DNA of 18,583 nucleotides, from NCBI GenBank assembly GCA_029856295.1, contig JAHQWS010000289.1, forward strand, positions 1 through 18,583. Reading direction: 5' to 3'. The notes beneath the pieces are model-generated. The model did no database searches. It saw only the letters and a program-made list of their open reading frames with translations, and had not been told where the DNA came from. Shown in pieces: positions 7,256 through 13,112 of this stretch (its first letter is position 1; the number at the start of each line of letters is the position of its first letter). A program made the position numbers and the translations under genes. This DNA comes from Promethearchaeia archaeon. GTDB taxonomy: Archaea; Asgardarchaeota; Lokiarchaeia; Sigyniarchaeales; SOKP01.

Positions 7256-9166
7256 ATGAGCTTTGAAAGTGAATTGCTAAGAATTAAGGAAGAGATTGTC
7301 TCAAATCTTCCTCCTGAAGTAAATGTACAAAAAATTGAATTTGAAGGTCCTGAAATCGCTGTTTACTCTGATAACATTGATTTAAGTATAGATGATAGTT
7401 CAACTATTCTAAAGGATCTCGCAAAATTAATGAGGAAGAGAGTAGTTTTTAGATGGAATGTAGAAAAACGAAAAGATCCTAACGAAACAGAGGATTATAT
7501 AAGGAATTTAGTAGGTGAAGAAGCTGAAGTTTCGACCATTGAATTTGATCATACTAGAGGTGAAGTAATAATTGAATCGGGTAAACCTGGTCTAGTCATT
7601 GGAAAAAAAGGGGTTAATTTAAAAGAAATACGGGCAAATACCTTTTGGCAACCAAAAACGATAAGAACTCCTCCATTACCATCACGAACTATCCAATTAA
7701 TTAGAGGGATGCTTAAACAAGAAAGAAAAACTCAGAAAGATATTTTATTAAGAATTGGGAAGAGAATCCATCGTCCAATCCTTTTTAATGACCTAGTTGT
7801 TCGTATGACTTCTTTAGGCGGATTTCGAGAAGTTGGTAGATCTTGTATCCTTATGCAAACTAGAGACAGTAATGTTTTACTTGATTGTGGATTAAATATT
7901 GGAAATCCTAATGAAAAATATCCTTTTTTTGAGATTCCCGAATTTTCCGTAAGAGATTTAGATGCTATAATCGTTTCCCATGCACATTTAGATCATTGTG
8001 GCCTTGTACCTTTTCTATTCAAATATGGTTACAGAGGGCCTGTTTATTGTACCTTACCTACTAGAAACCTATCAACTATGTTACAATTAGATATGGTACA
8101 GATATCTGAGAAAGAAGGGACTATTAGTCCTTATTCTAAGCGAGATGTTAAGACAACAGTCCTTCATACTATTCCCCTTTCATGGGGTAAAGTTACTGAT
8201 ATCGCACCGGATATTAAATTAACACTCCATAATTCGGGTCATATATTAGGCTCTTCAATCGTACATTTACACTTTGGAAAAGGAGGTTATAATTTTGTAT
8301 ATACAGGAGATTTTAAATATCAAAAAACTCGATTATTAGAAAAAGCTACCGTTAAGTTTCCCAGGGTTGAAAGTTTGCTCCTTGAAGCTACTTATGGTGG
8401 ACCCCAAGATCGAATTCCTAGTAGACAAGAATCAGAAAGAGAACTCAAACAAATCTTAACTTCAACGATTAAAAAAGGAGGAAAAATATTAATCCCAGTA
8501 TTAGCTGTAGGGAGGGCACAAGAATTAATTATAATCTTAGAAGAATTTATTTCTAAAGGTGTGATTGAAAGTGTTCCTGTTTTTTTAGATGGATTAATCA
8601 GCGAGGCGACGGCTATACATACTGCTAACCCTGATTTTCTTAGTAGCGATCTAAGGGAAAAAATATTACATCAAGGTAAAAATCCATTTTTAAGCGACTT
8701 TTTTACAACTATAACCTCCCATGAAGAAAGATTAGATGTGCAAAAAGGAGGACCTTGTATTATTATGGCAACAAGTGGCATGCTAATAGGAGGTCCCTCT
8801 GTCCAATATTTGAGAGCCTTGGCAAATGATAAAAATAATGCTCTAGTTTTCGTTTCTTATCAAGTTTCTGGAACACTAGGCAATAGAATTCAACGAGGCT
8901 TCCGAGAATTTCAATATATTGATGCAAAAGGAAGAACTCAATTAGTAAGATTAAATCTTAATGTTTTTACACTGGAAGGCTTTAGCGGACATTCGTCAAG
9001 GAGTCAAATATCACAATTCTTAAGGCGAATTCAGCCACGACCTAAGATTGTGATAACAAATCATGGGGAGGAATCGAAATGTATAAGTTTATCAACGATG
9101 ATTCATAAAAAGCTCAGAAAAGCAACTAAGGCGCCTAAAAATCGTGAAACCCTTATTTTAAAATAA
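7256..9166 (+). CDS. fttA: FttA/aCPSF1, KH-domain beta-CASP ribonuclease and transcription terminator
   Basis: This 636-residue protein is the archaeal relative of eukaryotic CPSF73. It cleaves nascent RNA and ends transcription at U-rich sites. The N-terminal region (about 1-150) holds two KH-type domains, with a GKKG loop at 116-119. The metallo-beta-lactamase core begins near 184 (TSLGGFREVGRS) with HAHLDH at 242-247, GH at 328-329 and GD at 351-352. The beta-CASP motifs follow: A at E377 (LLLEATYGG), B at H579 (GFSGHSS) and C at H603 (TNHGEES), plus the family MATSGM near 504-509. All metal ligands are present, so it should be active. Length and order match typical archaeal FttA. A good Shine-Dalgarno site and a long AT-rich leader with a small hairpin precede it. 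Confidence 0.96.
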   Translation: MSFESELLRIKEEIVSNLPPEVNVQKIEFEGPEIAVYSDNIDLSIDDSSTILKDLAKLMRKRVVFRWNVEKRKDPNETEDYIRNLVGEEAEVSTIEFDHTRGEVIIESGKPGLVIGKKGVNLKEIRANTFWQPKTIRTPPLPSRTIQLIRGMLKQERKTQKDILLRIGKRIHRPILFNDLVVRMTSLGGFREVGRSCILMQTRDSNVLLDCGLNIGNPNEKYPFFEIPEFSVRDLDAIIVSHAHLDHCGLVPFLFKYGYRGPVYCTLPTRNLSTMLQLDMVQISEKEGTISPYSKRDVKTTVLHTIPLSWGKVTDIAPDIKLTLHNSGHILGSSIVHLHFGKGGYNFVYTGDFKYQKTRLLEKATVKFPRVESLLLEATYGGPQDRIPSRQESERELKQILTSTIKKGGKILIPVLAVGRAQELIIILEEFISKGVIESVPVFLDGLISEATAIHTANPDFLSSDLREKILHQGKNPFLSDFFTTITSHEERLDVQKGGPCIIMATSGMLIGGPSVQYLRALANDKNNALVFVSYQVSGTLGNRIQRGFREFQYIDAKGRTQLVRLNLNVFTLEGFSGHSSRSQISQFLRRIQPRPKIVITNHGEESKCISLSTMIHKKLRKATKAPKNRETLILK

Positions 9167-9284
9167 GTTTTACCATATTATTCTCATTTTTCAAAAGAGT
9201 AAATTTTAAAATTTATATGAACACTTAATTTTTTTAAAGAGTAATTATTTATTATCTTAAAATTTTTAACCATGTGGATTTCTA

Positions 9285-10211
9285 TTGACTTTAAAAGAAC
9301 ATAGATTTTCTATACCTCGAAGAATAGTACAATTCATTTCCTTTGTGTTTATTAATTACGTGATTCTTGAATTTATTTTCAGTATTAATTTAAATAGTCT
9401 AGATCCTTTTGTAAAAGCCCTACCAATTCTTGCAGCCCCGGAAAACCCATTATCAAAAGGAGCTGGGTTTGCTGAATATCTTTTCTATTCTATCGCAGAA
9501 GGTGAATTTCCATTTTTACTTTTAGGAATATTAATTTTAATAATATTATTTTCAAATCGATTTTTCTGTGGTTGGATTTGCCCCATTGGAACAATACAAG
9601 ATGTATTATCTTCTTTTCCAACAAGGAAAAAAAAAGTAAACATTGAAACGCACAAAACACTATTGAATTTAAAATACCTAATTGTTATTTTGTTATTATT
9701 TATAATCGTTCCTTTAGGTCTTACAAAAATAACAGATGAGGCCTTCTATAAGGATTATAAAAATGCCTTGGGAGATATAGCAAGAAATCCGGTCGGATAT
9801 TTTTCCCTCTCAGAATATCTTTTTGTATTTTTTCCACAACTCGTTGAAGAGATGTTTGAAAAAGAGAACATAGAACCTCTTTTTACGGAGTTTGCTGTTT
9901 TTGTCATGTTTGCATTTTATTTAATCGTGCTTATTGTAGCAGTATATTACCCTCGAGTATATTGTAGCTATATATGTCCATTTGGAGCGATTTGTGCAGC
10001 GATTAGCGATTATTCATTTTTAAAATTATCGCGGAATCCAGTTCGATGTGTCGGTAGAGCAGATTGTGGAATATGTGAAAGAGTCTGCCCAAAGCAAATT
10101 AGAATATTAGACGAGCCTTTTGAATTTTTTACTGGAAATGGTGAGTGTAATCTTTGTGTAAAATGTATGGAATCATGTCCTTATAATGCTATAGAATTAA
10201 GGTTTGGGTAA
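9285..10211 (+). CDS. Membrane-bound 4Fe-4S ferredoxin-like protein (NapH/CcoG-like)
   Basis: The 308-residue protein has about four membrane helices (near 13-33, 75-92, 127-148, 202-222) and two membrane-proximal CxxxCP motifs, FFCGWICPIG and YCSYICPFG. These are the Fer4_5 signature of NapH/CcoG/RdxA-type electron-transfer proteins. The C-terminus carries two ferredoxin-like clusters: C-x5-C-x2-C-x3-CP (CVGRADCGICERVCP) and CNLCVKCMESCP. It probably passes electrons between the membrane quinone or thiol pool and an unidentified partner. The start is a TTG at 9285; the nearby ATG at 9272 and GTG at 9274 run into stops in other frames. A long loop (about 150-200) separates the two halves. No partner reductase is adjacent, so the specific pathway is not known. 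Confidence 0.85.
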   Translation: MTLKEHRFSIPRRIVQFISFVFINYVILEFIFSINLNSLDPFVKALPILAAPENPLSKGAGFAEYLFYSIAEGEFPFLLLGILILIILFSNRFFCGWICPIGTIQDVLSSFPTRKKKVNIETHKTLLNLKYLIVILLLFIIVPLGLTKITDEAFYKDYKNALGDIARNPVGYFSLSEYLFVFFPQLVEEMFEKENIEPLFTEFAVFVMFAFYLIVLIVAVYYPRVYCSYICPFGAICAAISDYSFLKLSRNPVRCVGRADCGICERVCPKQIRILDEPFEFFTGNGECNLCVKCMESCPYNAIELRFG

Positions 10212-10280
10212 ATCCCTATATTAAGTTTAGCATTTAGATTGAATTTTAATATTTGAAATTCTTATGGCGGAATATATATA

Positions 10281-11486
10281 ATGGATCCTAATAAGATAGA
10301 ACAGCTACGTTTACGTTTAATAAAAGATAGCAATATTGGAATCCACGGAATTCTAGATTCTCAAGCAACACGTTATTATCAAGATGATGATGATGGGGAC
10401 CTTAGACCTCCTTTCTTCAGGGACGTAGATAGAATTGTCCATAGCAAAGCATATGCAAGATATATTGATAAAACTCAAGTATTTTTTGATATAATAAATG
10501 CTAATATTACTCATCGCTCTCTTCATGTCATCATCGTTTCGAGAGTCGTGAGGCAAATAGGAAGAGTGTTAAAATTAAACACTGATCTATGTGAAGCAAT
10601 TGCTCTCGCACATGACATAGGACATTCACCTTATGGTCATGTTGGTGAAGAGATCTTAGATAAGATTAGTCATAAACATAATTTAGCTAAGTTCATGCAT
10701 AACGCTCAAAGTATACGCTGGCTTGCTTATCTTGAAAAAAGATTCCCCAAAAAACCAGCAAAAGGTTTGAATTTAACTTTACAAACTCTTGATGGAGTGC
10801 TCTGCCATGACGGAGAAATTAATGAAATAGAACTGAAACCTAAAAAAGTAAATGGAAAATCTTGGGAAGATCACTTTAAAGAATATGAAGATTGCTTCAA
10901 TGAAAATAAGATTAAAAGAATTCCTATGTCATATGAGGGAATTGCTGTAAGATTTGCTGATTCAATTTCTTACATCGGAAGAGATATCGAAGATGCCATT
11001 TTATTAAAATTTATCAAAAGAAAAGAGATTCCTGAAAATTGTAAAAGAATTCTTGGCGACACAAACCGAAAAATAATTAAAACATTAATAATGGATTTAT
11101 TGACTTTTAGTTTAGATAATGATACAATAGGCTATAGTGAGGAGATCTTTGAAGCATTAAAAGCTTTAAAAAGATTTAATTATGAGAAAATATATAATAG
11201 AAGAGATTTACTTATAGATAAGACATCGCAGATATCTTTTAAAGAAGAACTAGCCAAAAAGTTTGAATTAATTTTTGAAATCTCATTAAAGGATCTTGAA
11301 GAAGAAAATTATAATTCTCCGATATTTAAAGATCACGTAGAATATATAGATGATGCCAATTATTCTACATATTATAAAGCACTTAAAAATAGAAATGAAT
11401 TACCTTTAATTGTTAGAGATTTTATCGCTGGAATGAGTGATAAGTATTTTTTGGAAGTACATGAACGATATCGTAAAAGACATTAA
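10281..11486 (+). CDS. dGTPase-like HD-domain phosphohydrolase
   Basis: This 401-residue HD-superfamily protein is of the deoxyguanosinetriphosphate triphosphohydrolase-like type. It has the N-terminal FFRDVDRIVHSKAYARYIDKTQVF block (45-68), the family's nucleotide and substrate region. The HD core follows: THRSLHV (77-83) providing the first His, then AHDIGHSPYGH (110-120) with H111-D112, and later ADSISYIGRDIEDAI supplying the last Asp. A conserved GLNLT and the C-terminal VRDFIAGMSDKYF also match this subgroup. Members remove triphosphate from dNTPs and help set dNTP pools or limit phage replication; the substrate here is untested. The ATG lies 70 bp after the ferredoxin-like gene, so joint transcription is possible. 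A short GGCGGA precedes the start. Confidence 0.88.
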   Translation: MDPNKIEQLRLRLIKDSNIGIHGILDSQATRYYQDDDDGDLRPPFFRDVDRIVHSKAYARYIDKTQVFFDIINANITHRSLHVIIVSRVVRQIGRVLKLNTDLCEAIALAHDIGHSPYGHVGEEILDKISHKHNLAKFMHNAQSIRWLAYLEKRFPKKPAKGLNLTLQTLDGVLCHDGEINEIELKPKKVNGKSWEDHFKEYEDCFNENKIKRIPMSYEGIAVRFADSISYIGRDIEDAILLKFIKRKEIPENCKRILGDTNRKIIKTLIMDLLTFSLDNDTIGYSEEIFEALKALKRFNYEKIYNRRDLLIDKTSQISFKEELAKKFELIFEISLKDLEEENYNSPIFKDHVEYIDDANYSTYYKALKNRNELPLIVRDFIAGMSDKYFLEVHERYRKRH

Positions 11487-11590
11487 GAAAAAGAGTTTCT
11501 TAACTTAATTTTTAAAAATAAACTCGTTTAAATAGCTATATTTCGATAATATAATAATTTAAATAGGAAATAAATTCTCTAAATTTAGGG

Positions 11591-11621
11591 CTTAACATTT
11601 TTTAGGAGGAAACATGTTAAG
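11591..11621 (+). promoter_or_regulatory. Hairpin enclosing a Shine-Dalgarno site and its ATG
   Basis: CTTAACAT (11591-11598) and ATGTTAAG (11614-11621) are perfect reverse complements and extend by one G-U pair. The 15-base loop contains TTAGGAGGAAAC, the strongest Shine-Dalgarno match in the window. The ATG at 11614 lies in the 3' arm, so folding would hide the start codon while exposing the SD. Confidence 0.55.
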
Positions 11622-11646
11622 TGAATTACGCACATCAACGAGATAA
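11614..11646 (+). CDS. Possible 10-residue leader peptide
   Basis: ATG at 11614 opens a 10-codon frame (MLSELRTSTR) that ends in TAA at 11646. AGGAGGA lies at 11604-11610, only three bases before the ATG, and the ATG is in the 3' arm of the hairpin described above. No gene follows within about 400 bp, so a leader regulating a downstream gene is not obvious. It could be a remnant of a longer gene or chance. The call rests only on the SD strength. Confidence 0.25.
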   Translation: MLSELRTSTR

Positions 11647-11656
11647 ATAAAAAGAG

Positions 11657-11827
11657 TGGATTACACATAATCGGAAGATATATAATAAGTTTTTTTTTTC
11701 AGTTTCCCGAGCCATAGCAATATGCTACATCTCTTCACGGGGTTTTAAATTTCGGCTAGGGGTTTTACAAAAAGTTTTATTAGCCAAAATATTTTTTTTT
11801 TTATCTTCGCTAATTTTGTGTAATCCA
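11657..11827. repeat. 171-bp element bounded by 11-bp inverted repeats, with internal hairpins
   Basis: TGGATTACACA (11657-11667) and TGTGTAATCCA (11817-11827) are perfect inverted repeats. The similarity continues inward imperfectly (CGGAAGATA against TATCTTCG). Inside, CCCGAGCC (11706-11713) can pair with GGCTAGGG (11754-11761), and TAGCA-ATA-TGCTA makes a small hairpin at 11715-11727. An alternative pairing joins GGCTA (11754-11758) to TAGCC (11781-11785). On the minus strand, CCCGTGAAGAG, then the hairpin, then CTCGGG resembles the right-end hairpins of IS200/IS605-type elements, and a frame just before it reads RNLKPREEM, like a TnpB C-terminus. Either a MITE-like or IS605 relic or a structured RNA is possible. 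No target-site duplication is seen. Confidence 0.4.
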
Positions 11828-12007
11828 ATTTAATATATGATCTTATTAGCATAAAAATCTATCTGTAATTTTTTTAATTTAGAAATAGTTACTTTATGAT
11901 TAAATGGAATGATTAATAGTCTTCTTAATTATTTATTCACTAAGTAAATAAAAGAAAAATTTTTTAGAAAAACAAGCTTATTAATAATTAACATTTTTAT
12001 AAGAAAA

Positions 12008-12044
12008 GCCGCGTGGTGTAGCGGTCAATCCCTATACCAAGGGG
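12008..12044 (+). pseudogene. 5' half of a tRNA (truncated or split)
   Basis: GCCGCG-TGGTGTAGCGGTCAATC matches the acceptor 5' strand, T8, G9 and D arm of archaeal tRNA-Glu/Asp types. After CCTATACCAAGGGG the similarity ends: no T arm (GGTTCGAATCC) and no complement of GCCGCG follow before the next tRNA begins at 12078. A stem TCCCT/GGGGA around ATACCAA could imitate an anticodon arm but would give an unlikely ACC. It is either a decayed tRNA, perhaps from recombination with the adjacent tRNA, or a 5' half of a split tRNA. Confidence 0.55.
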
Positions 12045-12077
12045 ACAAAGCATTTCAAGAAGTTTTTATTTATTGAG

Positions 12078-12150
12078 AGCCCAGTAGTGTAGTGGTCAAG
12101 CACAGAAGGCCCTGAACCTTCTAACGGCGGTTCGAATCCGTCCTGGGCTA
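12078..12150 (+). tRNA. tRNA-Gln (anticodon CUG)
   Basis: The cloverleaf is complete: acceptor AGCCCAG/CTGGGCT (seven Watson-Crick pairs), D stem GTGT/GCAC, anticodon stem GAAGG/CCTTC with loop CCCTGAA, T stem GGCGG/CCGTC with loop TTCGAAT, and discriminator A at 12150. The anticodon is CUG. Position 33, almost always U, is C here. CCA is not encoded. It follows the tRNA half by 33 bp and may share its transcript; it converges on the parvulin gene. Confidence 0.93.
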
Positions 12151-12168
12151 TTATTTTCACACTCTAAC

Positions 12169-12528
12169 TTACCCTGTGCGTTTAATTATATGATATCCAA
12201 ATTGAGTTTTTACTGGCTGTGATATTTGTCCAATTCCCAACTTAACACATGCATTCCAAAATTCGGCAACCATCTGACCTTTTGGAAATTCTCCTAAATT
12301 CCCTCCTTTATTCTTACTGGGACAATTAGAATATTTCTGTGCTAATTTTTGAAAATCTTCACCAGCTTGTAAATCTTCATAAACTTCTTGAGCTTTACTT
12401 AATTTATCAACTAATATATGACTCGCCTTGATTTTTCCATCACGGATTGGGGCTCCTCCTTTCGTTCCAGAGCCCTTAGTTTTTATATCTTTCTTCTGAT
12501 AACCTTTACCATATTTATTTTTTCCCAA
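12169..12528 (-). CDS. Parvulin-type peptidyl-prolyl isomerase with basic N-terminal tail
   Basis: This 119-residue cytoplasmic rotamase has no signal peptide. The parvulin domain spans about 33-119: KASHILV with H37, a helix (KAQEVYEDLQAGEDFQKLA), YSNCPSKNKGGNLGEF with C69 and the GGxLG turn, GQMVAEFW, and QFGYHII with H113. These are the dual-His and Cys positions of the active site. The domain is closest in pattern to small PpiC/Par10 enzymes. The first 32 residues are Lys/Gly-rich (KNKYGKGYQKK, GSGTKGGAP), resembling the nucleic-acid-binding tail of eukaryotic PIN4/Par14. The start is a TTG at 12528, supported by GGTGAT at 12534-12539 with 5-base spacing. It probably acts on nascent proteins or RNPs. 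Confidence 0.9.
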   Translation of the reverse strand: MGKNKYGKGYQKKDIKTKGSGTKGGAPIRDGKIKASHILVDKLSKAQEVYEDLQAGEDFQKLAQKYSNCPSKNKGGNLGEFPKGQMVAEFWNACVKLGIGQISQPVKTQFGYHIIKRTG

Positions 12529-12533
12529 CTAAT

Positions 12534-12539
12534 ATCACC
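12534..12539 (-). promoter_or_regulatory. Shine-Dalgarno site of the parvulin gene
   Basis: GGTGAT on the minus strand, five bases before a TTG, supports the unusual start codon of the parvulin gene. Confidence 0.55.
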
Positions 12540-12614
12540 AAATTTGTATTTAAATCATATTAGCTTTTATGAATTATCATTTAAATAAACAACGTATAAA
12601 AAGAAGAAATATAA

Positions 12615-13031
12615 TTAATTATCGATCAAGTATCTAAAATTTGTAACTTCTTTTATTGAATTTATTTCTACAACAATTTTATGAAACTCTTCGAGTGAAC
12701 CCTCAAAAACCATAAAGAAATGAAGATTTTTAGAGAAATGTTGGTTTTTACTTACTATTTGATTTCTATACTTGAATTCAATTCTATTTAATTTCTTTAA
12801 AATCCTAGAATCGTTTGGTAAAACCACAATCATATTTCCAATAATATTTTTAGTTTCAAAAGGGAATACTTCACCAGAGGCATCCGTTATACTGGAAATT
12901 TCAGAATTTTCCATTAAGCGTAATAAGGCATCTCGTATTATCTTGGATCTGTTTTCATATTTACTGCTAGAAACTAGCTTATTTATAAATTTCTTAAGGC
13001 TTTCACTAATTGAGATGCTTATAATAGGCAT
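12615..13031 (-). CDS. NikR-like ribbon-helix-helix transcriptional regulator
   Basis: The 138-residue protein has an N-terminal RHH unit: strand ISISISESL (4-12), helix, turn, then NRSKIIRDALLRLME (27-41). A C-terminal half (about 63-138) patterned like the ACT-type regulatory domain of NikR follows. NikR senses nickel through a His-His-His-Cys site. Here only scattered histidines (H98, H104, H117) are seen and no cysteine at all, so the metal site is altered or the ligand differs. RHH dimers joined through ACT tetramers bind two half-sites separated by about two helical turns, and such a dyad (6-N16-6) lies just upstream at 13058-13085. Autoregulation is likely. It is 81 bp downstream of the 791-residue gene with its own TATA box. 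The target genes are unknown. Confidence 0.8.
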   Translation of the reverse strand: MPIISISISESLKKFINKLVSSSKYENRSKIIRDALLRLMENSEISSITDASGEVFPFETKNIIGNMIVVLPNDSRILKKLNRIEFKYRNQIVSKNQHFSKNLHFFMVFEGSLEEFHKIVVEINSIKEVTNFRYLIDN

Positions 13032-13057
13032 GATTTAGTTATGCACTTATTTTTCTT

Positions 13058-13085
13058 TGTGTTAATCAATATAATGTTCAACACA
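13058..13085. promoter_or_regulatory. 28-bp dyad operator (TGTGTT-N16-AACACA)
   Basis: TGTGTT (13058-13063) and AACACA (13080-13085) form a perfect 6-bp dyad with a 16-bp spacer. This is the size and spacing of the known E. coli NikR operator (6-N16-6). It lies 27 to 54 bp upstream of the NikR-like start codon and abuts the minus-strand TATA-like AATATATATAAT (about 13085-13097), so occupancy would block transcription. Confidence 0.6.
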
Positions 13086-13097
13086 TTATATATATTT
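13086..13097 (-). promoter_or_regulatory. TATA-like box of the NikR-like gene
   Basis: The minus strand reads AATATATATAAT here, about 55-65 bp upstream of the ATG at 13031. A start of transcription about 25 bp downstream would fall within the dyad at 13058-13085. Confidence 0.5.
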
Positions 13098-13112
13098 ATT
13101 TGTGGTTAAAAC

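Larger units (their letters stand above)
11487..12007. other. Gene-poor structured intergenic region
   Basis: No conventional gene is supported here. The region holds the SD/hairpin/mini-ORF at 11591-11646, the inverted-repeat element at 11657-11827, and AT-rich sequence without recognisable content at 11828-12007. Long T runs at 11689-11699 and 11791-11802 could act as U-rich archaeal terminators. Confidence 0.6.

Noticed and set aside
9272..9304. ATG at 9272 as the start of the 4Fe-4S protein
   Set aside because: That frame reaches TAG after ten codons; the coding frame starts with the TTG at 9285.
12031..12045. Reading the tRNA half as a complete tRNA-Gly(ACC) or an intron-bearing tRNA-Trp
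   Set aside because: No T arm or matching 3' acceptor strand exists before the next tRNA at 12078, so no full cloverleaf can be drawn.
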